Source: JBJGXI01 sp045635475 (GTDB lineage: Bacteria > Bacillota > Bacilli > Bacillales > Amphibacillaceae). Taken from it: 54,934 nucleotides of DNA. The DNA lies in assembly GCF_045635475.1 (NCBI RefSeq), contig NZ_JBJGXI010000037.1, forward strand, positions 1 to 54,934, given 5' to 3'. This document shows positions 8,027 through 16,240 of this stretch, piece after piece. The position numbers and the translations under genes are program-made. Every line of letters begins with the position of its first letter. Within the stretch, counting starts at the first letter, position 1. The notes beneath the pieces were generated by a model that searched no databases, was not told the origin of the DNA, and saw only the letters and a program-made list of their open reading frames with translations.

Positions 8027-8743
8027 ATGATGGAACAGTTATCCTATGAAGTACGTGCACTACAGGATGCAAAGCGATTTGAGCGATCCTTACAAAAGAA
8101 ATCATCGATTATGCAACGAACGTCAAAGAATATTCAAACAAAGATTAACGATCGAATACCCGAAAAAATTCACAATGTAGTAACAGAAAGCATCAAGAAA
8201 ATGATTCAGTTATCGTTAACATCCTCGGCATACATACATCCAATTGAAGTGGATGTGAACTGGACTTTACAAGAACGAGAAGCTTATATCCAGAAACGGT
8301 TAAAGCAATATAAGCAGACAGCAATGCTGGAGGGAGCAGGCACTGGGGCAGGAGGTATCATGCTTGGCTTGGCTGATTTTCCATTGCTGCTAAGTATTAA
8401 AATGAAATTCCTTTTTGATGTAGGGCAGATATATGGCTTTGATGTAAAGAGCTACGAGGAACGTATGTATTTGTTGCATATCTTTTTATTAGCTTTTTCG
8501 AGCGATGTAAAACGCAGTGATGTGTGGAAAATTCTTTCTGAGTGGGAAAGTGAAAAAGAAGTTTTACGTGAGGTAGATTGGAAAACGTTACAGCTTGAAT
8601 ACCGTGATACGATTGATCTTGTGAAAATGCTACAGCTTATACCAGGATTAGGTGCGATTGTTGGAGCTATAGCGAATAAACGGTTTATGGAGCAATTAAG
8701 CGAGACGGCAATCAATGTTTACCGTCTCCGTATGCTCACATAG
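8027..8743 (+). CDS. ecsC: EcsC family protein
   Basis: 238 residues, close to the 236 of B. subtilis EcsC. The middle segment has the glycine-rich stretch GAGTGAGGIMLGLADFPLLL that is typical of the family and could insert into or lie on the membrane; a second glycine/alanine-rich segment occurs near the C-terminus. It follows ecsB after 15 nt with AAAGGAG. ATG occurs twice in a row (8027, 8030). Its stop codon directly abuts the stop of the convergent yhaA with no bases between. Function within the Ecs system is unknown. Confidence 0.88.
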   Translation: MMEQLSYEVRALQDAKRFERSLQKKSSIMQRTSKNIQTKINDRIPEKIHNVVTESIKKMIQLSLTSSAYIHPIEVDVNWTLQEREAYIQKRLKQYKQTAMLEGAGTGAGGIMLGLADFPLLLSIKMKFLFDVGQIYGFDVKSYEERMYLLHIFLLAFSSDVKRSDVWKILSEWESEKEVLREVDWKTLQLEYRDTIDLVKMLQLIPGLGAIVGAIANKRFMEQLSETAINVYRLRMLT

Positions 8744-9910
8744 TTAGTTGCTGTGATAGGACTGATAAATTTTAATAAAGGTTTTGGCTGCCAAGGCCAT
8801 TGCACGCTCATCGATATCAAATTTCGGATGATGATGTGGGTAGAAATGATCTTCTTTTTGTGCACCAGTAAAGAAAAAGGCACCAGGCTTTTCTAGTAAA
8901 TAATAGGAGAAATCCTCACCAGTCATACTAGGAACAACCTCCTCTACTGTTTGTCCATCCACTTGATCTGCTGCTTGCAATACGATAGCTGCCTCGTTGG
9001 GATGATTAACTACGGGTGGGTAACCTTTTTCATAATTGTAATCATAAGTTGCATCAAAAGAAATGCAAGTTCCCTTCGTGATTTGCTCTATTTCCTTAAT
9101 GATTTGCTCTTGAAGTTGTTTGTCAAATGTACGGACCGTGCCGGTAATTGTTGCTGAGTCTGCAATAATGTTAAACGTATTGCCAGCGTGAAAGGTGCCT
9201 ACGGTAACAACCGCAGTGTGTAATGGATCAATGCGTCTGCTAACAATTTGTTGTAGGTTGGACACAACTTGAGATGCAATTACGATCGCATCTTTCGTTT
9301 GGTGTGGCATCGCACCATGTCCACCTTTACCTTGGATTGTAATCGTAAAACGATCTGCTCCAGCCATAAATTCATTACTTGCCGTTTGCACGGTACCGAA
9401 AGGCGTGTTCGACCATAAGTGTGTGCCATATACGGCATCAACATCGTCTAATATTCCTGTTTCGATGAGTGGCTTTGCTCCGCCTGGAGAATATTCTTCA
9501 GCGTGCTGATGAACAAACACAATCGTTCCAGGCAATTTTTCCTGTTGCTGTTTCATAGCCTTTGCAAAAGTCAACAGTGTCGCCGTATGACCATCGTGTC
9601 CACAGGCGTGCATGACACCCGCTATTTTTGATTTATATGGAACGTCATTTTCCTCTTGGATAGGTAAGGCGTCAAAATCAGCGCGAAAAGCAATTTTTTT
9701 ACCTGGTTTTCCGCCTGTAAGTGTGGCAACAACCCCGTTACCGCCAACATTTGTTTGATAAGGGATACCTAACTTTTCATATGTATCTGCAATATATTTT
9801 GCTGTTTTTTCTTCTTTAAAAGAAACTTCTGGGTATTGATGTAAATATCTACGAATAGAAACCATTTCATCATAGTAATTGTCTATTGAGTCGATAAGCT
9901 TATTCCACAA
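8744..9910 (-). CDS. yhaA: M20-family amidohydrolase (YhaA-like)
   Basis: Metal-dependent amidohydrolase of the aminoacylase/carboxypeptidase Ss1 family, about 388 residues. Metal-binding motifs are visible in order: HACGHDGH, the EEYSPGG segment with its catalytic glutamate region, GTHLW, and the late MTGEDFSYY plus HHHPKFDIDE motif. It probably hydrolyses N-acyl amino acids or similar amides; substrate unknown. The frame opens at 9934, but AAGGAGG lies inside that extension and sits 8 nt before TTG at 9910, so I start there. A TATAAT (9944-9949) close by would leave no room for the longer start. Synteny with B. subtilis yhaA. Confidence 0.85.
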   Translation of the reverse strand: MWNKLIDSIDNYYDEMVSIRRYLHQYPEVSFKEEKTAKYIADTYEKLGIPYQTNVGGNGVVATLTGGKPGKKIAFRADFDALPIQEENDVPYKSKIAGVMHACGHDGHTATLLTFAKAMKQQQEKLPGTIVFVHQHAEEYSPGGAKPLIETGILDDVDAVYGTHLWSNTPFGTVQTASNEFMAGADRFTITIQGKGGHGAMPHQTKDAIVIASQVVSNLQQIVSRRIDPLHTAVVTVGTFHAGNTFNIIADSATITGTVRTFDKQLQEQIIKEIEQITKGTCISFDATYDYNYEKGYPPVVNHPNEAAIVLQAADQVDGQTVEEVVPSMTGEDFSYYLLEKPGAFFFTGAQKEDHFYPHHHPKFDIDERAMALAAKTFIKIYQSYHSN

Positions 9911-10000
9911 AACAAGATCCTCCTTGATGAGCATTTTCTCTACATTATAACATAGGAATATAAGTAAATCGGATTTGAGAACTTCTAAATTGTTAACAAA

Positions 10001-10028
10001 AAGGCCTCCTGTATTAACAGAAGACCTT
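10001..10028 (-). terminator. Terminator of the ferritin-like gene
   Basis: A 12-pair stem on the minus strand, using several G-T pairs, then TTTTT. On the plus strand the same stem has mismatches, so it is directional. Confidence 0.8.
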
Positions 10029-10034
10029 TCCTAA

Positions 10035-10496
10035 TTATTTAAAAGATTTATCGGCTAAAAGCCGTTGTATTTCTTCTTTGTGATTCGTTTCATCTGCAAT
10101 CATATCCTCAAGTTGGACAACTAGTGCTGTAAGTCCTAACCCTTCTGCCTGCTTCTTACGTTGCTCATATCGCTCAACGGTATCTGCTTCAGCCTTCCAA
10201 GCGTCCTCTAACATATCTTTTACATCGGTATGTTGTTTTACCTTTGCAGGTGTAGTTGTTGGTGTACCACCTAAAGTCTTAATTTTATCTGATAAATAAA
10301 GCGCGTGACCAATTTCGTCATTAATTTCGCTTTCAAAAAATGGTTTAAGTACCGAACGGTATAATCCCGATACTACAGAAGCATTATAGGTATACATAAT
10401 TGTTGCAGCATACTCATTAGCTAAATCTTCGTTTAATCCATCAATTAGATTTTTTAATTCACTATCATTCTTAATGTTACGTACATTGTCTGCCAT
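10035..10496 (-). CDS. Ferritin-like di-iron protein
   Basis: 153-residue four-helix-bundle protein. Candidate di-iron ligands Glu28, Glu61, His64, Glu103, Glu136 and His139 fall in ExxH pairs (EIGH and ETNH) with almost exactly the spacing of bacterioferritin ferroxidase sites. The haem-ligand Met of bacterioferritin is not obvious. It may store iron or protect against peroxide, or belong to the Dps/rubrerythrin-like group. It is a single gene with its own terminator. The RBS is AAAGGGCG. Function beyond iron binding cannot be assigned. Confidence 0.75.
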   Translation of the reverse strand: MADNVRNIKNDSELKNLIDGLNEDLANEYAATIMYTYNASVVSGLYRSVLKPFFESEINDEIGHALYLSDKIKTLGGTPTTTPAKVKQHTDVKDMLEDAWKAEADTVERYEQRKKQAEGLGLTALVVQLEDMIADETNHKEEIQRLLADKSFK

Positions 10497-10621
10497 TTAA
10501 AATCGCCCTTTCTAAAAAAATTATATTTTAACTGTTTCTATATATACATTACCCTGTCACAATGTTCTTAAACGAGATTAATAATAAATGCCAATATGTA
10601 CGTTTTTATGGAGGTATTAAT

Positions 10622-11287
10622 ATGAACCGAAAGTATAGCCAATATTTTTATGGATCTATTTTAAGCTTAGCTATAACAAGCTGTTCATTACTAACGATTC
10701 GTGTCATGACAATGGAAATGCCTATACTCGATCAGTGGGCATCTCCATTCGTACAGCATGTAGATGGCACATTTATTTTTCGTTTATTTCGTTGGATAAC
10801 AGAGCTAGGATCTGGCAGCTTTTTAACCCCGTTTAGTCTAGTAATGGGTTTATTTTTATGGTTATATTACAAGGATAGCTTAGCTGCTTGTGTAATTGTT
10901 ATTGGGACGTACACCGGTTACCTGGCTAATTATGGGATTAAGTTACTAGTGGAGAGAGAGAGACCACGAATATTGGCTGAGGCAGAAGGAGTCGGTCATA
11001 GCTTTCCATCTGGTCATGCCATGGTAGCTTTAATTGCCTACGGATTATTCACCTATTTTTTAATAAAACACGCTAAATCTAAACAAATAGCGATAGTAAT
11101 TAATGTTATTGGGATTGTCATGATATTATTAATTGGTTTTAGTAGATATGTCATACGGGTCCACTATTTAACGGATGTACTTGCGGGATACAGTTTTGGT
11201 GCTTTGTTCTTATTTGCCTGGATTGGCATCTATCATCTATTATCTAAAATTAAAATCTCTTTTTTCTCGGTCTCAAGGCGGAGATAA
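10622..11287 (+). CDS. PAP2 membrane phosphatase
   Basis: Membrane-bound phosphatidic-acid-phosphatase-type enzyme of 221 residues with about six hydrophobic spans. All three signature motifs are present: KLLVERERPR (motif 1), PSGHA (motif 2) and SRYVIRVHYLTD (motif 3, with catalytic His). Likely substrates are undecaprenyl pyrophosphate or a lipid phosphate such as phosphatidylglycerol phosphate; the choice cannot be made here. The start at 10622 is preferred over 10562 because TGGAGG precedes it at ideal spacing. It lies ahead of liaFSR, a setting that fits cell-envelope work. Confidence 0.87.
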   Translation: MNRKYSQYFYGSILSLAITSCSLLTIRVMTMEMPILDQWASPFVQHVDGTFIFRLFRWITELGSGSFLTPFSLVMGLFLWLYYKDSLAACVIVIGTYTGYLANYGIKLLVERERPRILAEAEGVGHSFPSGHAMVALIAYGLFTYFLIKHAKSKQIAIVINVIGIVMILLIGFSRYVIRVHYLTDVLAGYSFGALFLFAWIGIYHLLSKIKISFFSVSRRR

Positions 11288-11346
11288 AACCATTCCGACG
11301 GTCGTTACTAGCGATGTATCTCTTATATATAATAAAACTATAGAAA

Positions 11347-11433
11347 AAGAATAGCCGCTGTTAGTAACACGTTATTTCTGCGTGCCAAAATTGGACAATT
11401 TTGTTTAACTCTCATAGACCACGTGCTATTCTT
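11347..11433. repeat. Small palindromic intergenic element
   Basis: Outer inverted repeat AAGAATAGC/GCTATTCTT (11347-11355, 11425-11433) enclosing two small hairpins, CACG/CGTG and CAAAATTG/CAATTTTG. No T-run, so it is not a standard terminator. No second copy recognised in the window. Confidence 0.4.
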
Positions 11434-11541
11434 GTATTACTATTCGTTTGTTCGTAAAGGAACGTATTTGAAATTATTAGTATTTTTATTGTTGTTATGT
11501 TCTAACTTATGAAATATCTTAATAGATAAAGGATGATTGTT

Positions 11542-12315
11542 ATGAAAAACAGACAATTTTTTCGAAATATTGCAGCCATTGTTGTTATTTTATTAGGAGT
11601 TACTTTAGTGCTTGCAAATGTAGGTGTAGTAACGTGGGAGATTAACGATGCTTGGTTATATATCTATCCAACATTTTTTGTGTTACTAGGATTAAAGTTA
11701 ATTTGGGATGCGATTACAGGTCGTTGGGGACTATGGGCAGGATTGTTTCTACTTATATTCGGCGGGCTACTATTAATGGATCGATTTGATATCTTGGTGT
11801 TTGGTTTTTGGGATGTTTATAAGCTATGGCCATTATTAATTGTTTATGTTGGGTTTAGTATTTTTAGCACGTCAACGAATAAGAAAAATCGTAAAAAGAA
11901 CCCTAAATTTCAATTTATCTATGACTCTGACGGAGCAAAAACATATCCTAACAAGCAAAAGTTTGCGATTGGAGATCACAAGTTTAATAGTCCTAATTGG
12001 AAAGTAGAGCCAATGGATTTATGGAATGCTGTAGGAGATTATCATATTGATTTTACTAAAGCGTTTATTCCTGACAAAGAAATTCCAATCAAAATTCAAG
12101 GGTGGGCTGGAGATATTCGGATTCTTATGCCTGAAAATGTTGATTTTAGAGTAGAAGCGCATGTCAAAGCGGGAGACATCGCTGTATTCGGTGAACGCGT
12201 CGATGGAATTAATAGAGAAATTTTTTACGAAACGCGTGATTATGAAACGGCAACAAGAAAGCTTAACATTTATTTGAGCCTTAAGGCTGGAGATATTCGT
12301 GTAGATAAAGTATAG
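11542..12315 (+). CDS. liaF: LiaF-like membrane inhibitor of LiaS
   Basis: 257 residues: four hydrophobic spans in the first 100 residues (including WLYIYPTFFVLLGL and LWAGLFLLIFGGLLL), then a soluble C-terminal domain of the LiaF/DUF2154 type with the repeated WAGDIRI/LKAGDIRV turns. In B. subtilis LiaF keeps the kinase LiaS silent until cell-wall antibiotics disturb the lipid II cycle. Start at 11542 is chosen over 11533 because AAAGGA lies 8 nt before it. It is followed after 12 nt by liaS. No liaIH-like genes lie beside it. Confidence 0.88.
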   Translation: MKNRQFFRNIAAIVVILLGVTLVLANVGVVTWEINDAWLYIYPTFFVLLGLKLIWDAITGRWGLWAGLFLLIFGGLLLMDRFDILVFGFWDVYKLWPLLIVYVGFSIFSTSTNKKNRKKNPKFQFIYDSDGAKTYPNKQKFAIGDHKFNSPNWKVEPMDLWNAVGDYHIDFTKAFIPDKEIPIKIQGWAGDIRILMPENVDFRVEAHVKAGDIAVFGERVDGINREIFYETRDYETATRKLNIYLSLKAGDIRVDKV

Positions 12316-12327
12316 GGAGGAAAGTAT

Positions 12328-13365
12328 ATGCTAAAACGTTTGAATACAATTCGATATACGTATATTCGTTCACATTTATATGGATTGTTCTTAACAACTG
12401 TTACATTAATGGCTATAATATTATCTATACATGTACTTTTCGCCCCTGCATGGCTGAGTACACCTAGCATCTTTTTATTTATTTGGAGTTATATTTTTCT
12501 GGGCTTTATTTTCTCTATTTATGTTGGTTTCAAATCAAGTGGAGATATGAAAGATCGTCTGGATTACTTATCGATTATGATTGCTCAGTTATCCCGTGGA
12601 AATTATTCTTCTCGTATTTACGAAAATGAAGAAGACGAGATTGCAAGAGTTGGTAATGAATTAAATACTTTAGGTGAAAAAATGCAAAGCCAAGTTAAAT
12701 CATTGCAGCGGTTAGCTGATGAAAAAGCCGAGTATGCTCAATCTGCGCATAAAGCAGCTGCAATTGAAGAACGGCAACGTCTGGCACGTGATTTACATGA
12801 TGCTGTGAGTCAACAGTTATTTGCGTTAACAATGATGTCGCAAGCTTCCTTAAGATTAATTGACAGAGATCAAGAACAAGCCAAAGAACAACTCAAGGAA
12901 ATAGCTGAAACAGCATTAAAAGCACAGACGGAAATGCGCGCCCTTTTATTGCACTTACGTCCTGTGCATTTATCTGGTGAACCTTTAGAAATTGGGATAC
13001 ATAATTTAGTAGAAGAGTTAAAGCAAAAGTGTTCGATAGAATTTCATATGAACTTAGAAGAAGTAGAAGATTTGTCACAATCGACGGAGGAGCATGTATT
13101 CCGCATTGTTCAAGAAGCACTGTCAAATATATTACGGCATGCAGATGCTACAGAAGTAACATTAGAAATCATTACCCGAAACGATAAATTATTTGTACAT
13201 ATTGCTGATAATGGAAAAGGCTTTGATGTCGAGTCTGATCAACAGAAAAAAACATCGTATGGATTAAAAACGATGCGAGAACGAAGTGAAGAAATCGGTG
13301 GAACCTTTGCTGTTCGTTCAAAACAAGGAGAGGGCACACATATCGATATTCGCATACCCTTATAA
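12328..13365 (+). CDS. liaS: LiaS-like sensor histidine kinase
   Basis: 345-residue membrane kinase: two N-terminal membrane spans with a very short extracytoplasmic loop (an intramembrane-sensing type), a HAMP-like linker near residues 75-125, a HisKA_3 dimerisation domain with phospho-acceptor His157 (LARDLHDAVSQQLF) and a HATPase domain with NILRHADAT, DNGKGF and the GLKTMRERSEEIGG box. Partner of the liaR product. Activation probably follows release from LiaF under envelope stress (family knowledge). Gap to liaF 12 nt, GGGAGG ribosome site. Confidence 0.92.
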   Translation: MLKRLNTIRYTYIRSHLYGLFLTTVTLMAIILSIHVLFAPAWLSTPSIFLFIWSYIFLGFIFSIYVGFKSSGDMKDRLDYLSIMIAQLSRGNYSSRIYENEEDEIARVGNELNTLGEKMQSQVKSLQRLADEKAEYAQSAHKAAAIEERQRLARDLHDAVSQQLFALTMMSQASLRLIDRDQEQAKEQLKEIAETALKAQTEMRALLLHLRPVHLSGEPLEIGIHNLVEELKQKCSIEFHMNLEEVEDLSQSTEEHVFRIVQEALSNILRHADATEVTLEIITRNDKLFVHIADNGKGFDVESDQQKKTSYGLKTMRERSEEIGGTFAVRSKQGEGTHIDIRIPL

Positions 13366-13392
13366 AGTTAAGTGAGAAAAGGAGTGGGTAAC

Positions 13393-14025
13393 TTGATACG
13401 AGTCGTCGTAATAGATGATCATGATGTTGTTCGTAAAGGCGTCATTTCCTATTTGAAAACAGAGCCTGAGCTTGAGGTAGTAGGAGAAGCCTCTAGCGGA
13501 AATAAAGGTGCTGCAGTTGTACTTGAGACCAAACCAGATGTTGTCCTCATGGATTTAATTATGGAAGATGGCACAGGGATTGATGCAACGAGACAAATTA
13601 TGGAAAAATTTCCAGATTGTAAAATTATTATATTAACAAGCTATTATGATGATGAACAAGTTTTTCCTGCACTCGAGGCAGGTGCATTTAGTTATATGTT
13701 AAAGACCTCGTCTGCAGTTGAGATTGTAACCGCTATTCAAAAGGCATATAAAGGTGAAAACGTGATTGAACCAAAAGTAGCAAGTAAAATGATGACCAGC
13801 TTTCGTCAGCAAACAAGTAAACCGCATGAGCAGTTGACAGAACGAGAGCTAGAAGTATTAATGTGTATCGGTGATGGTCTTACGAACCAAGAAATTGGGG
13901 ACAAATTATTTATTGGAATTAAGACTGTGAAGACGCACGTGAGTAATATTTTAAGCAAGCTTGGTGTGAATGACCGAACCCAGGCGGCTGTTTATGCCCA
14001 TAAAAATGGAATAATACGAAAATAA
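13393..14025 (+). CDS. liaR: LiaR-like response regulator
   Basis: NarL/FixJ-type regulator of 210 residues. The receiver domain has acidic residues Asp8/Asp9, the phosphorylation site Asp54 (LMDLIM), Thr and Lys switch residues (ILTSYY, MLKTS), and the C-terminal LuxR-type helix-turn-helix has LTERELEVL and NQEIGDKL. The frame can start at GTG 13372, but AAAGGAG sits within that stretch and 8-12 nt before TTG 13393, which starts directly with the receiver fold; this also matches B. subtilis LiaR length. The last gene of the operon, before a strong terminator. Confidence 0.93.
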   Translation: MIRVVVIDDHDVVRKGVISYLKTEPELEVVGEASSGNKGAAVVLETKPDVVLMDLIMEDGTGIDATRQIMEKFPDCKIIILTSYYDDEQVFPALEAGAFSYMLKTSSAVEIVTAIQKAYKGENVIEPKVASKMMTSFRQQTSKPHEQLTERELEVLMCIGDGLTNQEIGDKLFIGIKTVKTHVSNILSKLGVNDRTQAAVYAHKNGIIRK

Positions 14026-14029
14026 GAAC

Positions 14030-14056
14030 AGCCTCCTTATGTAAGGAGGCTATTTA
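14030..14056 (+). terminator. liaFSR terminator
   Basis: Perfect 10-bp stem AGCCTCCTTA/TAAGGAGGCT with a 2-nt loop and a T-rich tail. Confidence 0.9.
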
Positions 14057-14117
14057 TTTGCACTGCTTGTAACACGCTCATTTCGTAAAGTTTGTTGTTT
14101 TTACACGTCATAATTGA

Positions 14118-14446
14118 TCTAAACTGCGACATAGTGCTCGAGATTTTTGCTCACGCGTCTAGCTATACCAACAGCAAAGGGGCTAACCGGATTGAGCGGC
14201 CATATAAGCGCTTATTTAGTTTTAATTTTCAATTTCGATGATTTGACGGCCACCACAGCACTTATTTACCGATATCAACTCGTTGAAACAACAAATTCAC
14301 CCAAATAAGTGCGCTGGTGGCCGCACAATTCTAATAATGCCTCATTTGTCACAGATAAGCGCACTGGTGGCCGTCATCGACTCATCGACCGCAGTACAAT
14401 GCCTCCTCCATTGCGTCTGTTTAACACTACGTCGGAGTTTAGCTAT
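14118..14446. repeat. Repeat with related inverted ends and a different interior (copy B)
   Basis: Inverted ends TCTAAACTGCGACATAGTG (left) and, as reverse complement on the right, GCTAAACTCCGACGTAGTG, resembling those of the elements at 4090 and 30661. The interior differs: it carries four versions of a CGGCCA...GCGCTTATTT motif at 14195-14219, 14247-14267 (plus) and 14303-14323, 14353-14373 (inverted). The middle pair can form a 21-base near-perfect stem. The short open frame inside is not convincing as a gene. From 14447 to 14619 only an AT-rich leader is seen, with TATAAT at 14584-14589. Confidence 0.65.
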
Positions 14447-14619
14447 TTTGCGTAACAACAAAAACTTTTAGAAAACAGCCTAGGAGAACAAATATCCTTT
14501 AATAAACTAACTCACCCTCAGTGCTTTTTAAACTAATATTTAGAAACTAGGATTCTTCTCTTTTTATTTTCTAGCTTGCTTAGTATAATAGTACAAGGAA
14601 AACGGATAGGGGATTTGCT

Positions 14620-15054
14620 ATGAATGATAATAGTAGAAGTGAATTTATTTTGTTTATTATTTGGGCACAAAGTCTGATAGCGATGCTTGGTAGTTTGTTT
14701 TACTCTGAAATCATGCATTTTGTCCCATGTGAGCTATGCTGGTACCAACGTATTTTAATGTACCCACTTGTCGTTATTTACGGTGTAGCTTTATGGAAGA
14801 AAGATATTCGGTTTGCATTACCGGGATTATTCTTAAGCGGAATAGGCATATGTGTGTCCATGTATCATTATTTGGTGCAAAAACTACCTAGTTTAAGTGA
14901 GGCTGGAAATTCTTGTGGCATTGTCCCTTGTAACGGGGAGTATGTGAACTTTTTCGGTTTTGTAACGATCCCTTTTCAAGCGCTGATCGCCTTCATCGTA
15001 ATATTTAGCTTGCATACTACAATCTTATTGAAGCAAAGGAGTAAAAATTTATGA
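14620..15054 (+). CDS. bdbC: DsbB-like disulfide oxidoreductase (BdbC type)
   Basis: Integral membrane quinone-linked oxidase of 144 residues with four predicted spans. The first redox pair is Cys37-Cys40 (PCELCWYQR) and the second is Cys99-Cys104 (CGIVPC), as in the DsbB/BdbC family. It would reoxidise an extracytoplasmic thiol oxidase, probably the product of the next gene, which overlaps it by 4 nt (ATGA). B. subtilis BdbC/BdbD are needed for folding of competence pseudopilus proteins; whether that holds here is inference. RBS AGGGGA. Confidence 0.88.
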   Translation: MNDNSRSEFILFIIWAQSLIAMLGSLFYSEIMHFVPCELCWYQRILMYPLVVIYGVALWKKDIRFALPGLFLSGIGICVSMYHYLVQKLPSLSEAGNSCGIVPCNGEYVNFFGFVTIPFQALIAFIVIFSLHTTILLKQRSKNL

Positions 15055-15461
15055 AGAAAAATATGATTATCTTTATAAGTATTATTTTGGTTTTGTTTAT
15101 TGCTTTAGCATTTGTTGTTAACTACCAGAACAATAATGATCCGCTTTATCAAAATCAAATTTCTCTTGATGATTTATCTGATACACTTAACAATGAAGAA
15201 GATGTTACTGTATACTTCTATAGTCCAACTTGTGAGCATTGTAAAGTTACCACACCTGTTGTGGTTCCATTAACTGAAGACTTAGGAATCGATATGAAGA
15301 AAGTTAATGTGCTTGAATATGATGCAGCGTGGGCGCAATATGATATTGAAGGTACGCCGACAATCATTCATTTTGAAGATGGAGAAGAAGCTGCTCGAAT
15401 AAGTGGTTCACAGCCAGAAGCTAGTTTCAGAAGTTTTTTTGAAGATGAGGTTTTAAACTAA
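15051..15461 (+). CDS. Membrane-anchored thioredoxin-like protein
   Basis: 136 residues: an N-terminal signal anchor (residues 4-22, IIFISIILVLFIALAFVV) then a thioredoxin fold with the active site Cys61-Glu-His-Cys64 and the cis-proline segment GTPTII. Being translationally coupled to the BdbC-like gene, it is a likely extracytoplasmic partner, passing disulfides into secreted proteins or accepting electrons from them. It is smaller than BdbD and resembles BdbA- or YneN-type thioredoxins instead. Followed by a strong bidirectional terminator. Confidence 0.85.
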   Translation: MKKNMIIFISIILVLFIALAFVVNYQNNNDPLYQNQISLDDLSDTLNNEEDVTVYFYSPTCEHCKVTTPVVVPLTEDLGIDMKKVNVLEYDAAWAQYDIEGTPTIIHFEDGEEAARISGSQPEASFRSFFEDEVLN

Positions 15462-15467
15462 TAGTAA

Positions 15468-15503
15468 AAAAAGAATCGCACGAAAATATGTGCGATTCTT
15501 TTT
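15468..15503. terminator. Bidirectional terminator
   Basis: A 14-bp perfect stem AAAAAGAATCGCAC/GTGCGATTCTTTTT between convergent genes. Confidence 0.95.
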
Positions 15504-15516
15504 ACGTATTATGAAG

Positions 15517-16017
15517 TTATTCATCTAGTTCAATCATCTTGTACGATGTAACGTAGGAGGGACCAGCTGCATAAGGTGGTTTCTCCTTTTTGTTTTTACC
15601 AGCATGGGATTTTTGAAAGGAGTCAGAGTTTTTCCAACTGTCATAGCTTTGTTTATCTTGCCACTGCACCATTACGACATATGTATTGCCCCTTGTTGGT
15701 CGCAGTACACGCAGTGCATGGAAGCCAGGTGTCCCCTCGATTAGGCCGGCTCTTTGTTTGAATTGTGTTTCAAATATCGGTTTTCCTTCATCCGTAACAG
15801 GAATATTATTCATTACTACAAAACCGTAATCCTTCAACTGTCCTTTTTCGACGATGATTTCAAATCCACGGGGTTCTGCAAAAATCGAAGCGTGCTTACT
15901 CTCGTGATAAACAACGGTGTTCGTTTCGTCTCCCATGATAAATGTGTGGGCACCGGGATTGTCATTGCTTACTTGAAGTAAATAATCGAGCGTTCCACTA
16001 GTCAGGTATGCGTTCAT
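15517..16017 (-). CDS. hmoB: Haem-degrading monooxygenase HmoB-like
   Basis: 166 residues, the same length as B. subtilis HmoB (YhgC), and in the same place beside pbpF and hemEHY. The C-terminal half (about residues 65-160) is an antibiotic-biosynthesis-monooxygenase fold with RPTRGNTYVVMVQW and WKNSDSFQKSHA; the His in KSHA is the probable haem ligand. The family opens the haem ring to release iron. The N-terminal half is a divergent extension typical of HmoB. Divergent from pbpF; the ribosome site GAGGA precedes the ATG. Confidence 0.85.
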   Translation of the reverse strand: MNAYLTSGTLDYLLQVSNDNPGAHTFIMGDETNTVVYHESKHASIFAEPRGFEIIVEKGQLKDYGFVVMNNIPVTDEGKPIFETQFKQRAGLIEGTPGFHALRVLRPTRGNTYVVMVQWQDKQSYDSWKNSDSFQKSHAGKNKKEKPPYAAGPSYVTSYKMIELDE

Positions 16018-16145
16018 ATTTATTCCTCATTTCGTTTTAATTCAATAATTTAAGTGTAGCAATGGACATAATCAAAATGCAAGTTTTACAAGTAACCATC
16101 TTATGTGGAGACGATCTTAATTTGAAGTAATCACGGTTAACACGC

Positions 16146-16174
16146 TTTATGTTCTAAACCAACTATCGTATAAT
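16146..16174 (+). promoter_or_regulatory. Predicted pbpF promoter
   Basis: TTTATG (16146-16151), 17-bp spacer, TATAAT (16169-16174), 66 bp before the chosen start. B. subtilis pbpF is reported as a forespore gene; no sigma-G site was evident here. Confidence 0.45.
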
Positions 16175-16240
16175 GAATAAATATTGTCGAATAATGGGTG
16201 GAAATGTTCTTATAGAGGTTGTTATAAAGAGGGGAAACAG

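Noticed and set aside
14283..14471. 62-codon plus-strand ORF
   Set aside because: Spans the repeat interior and right end; no ribosome site.
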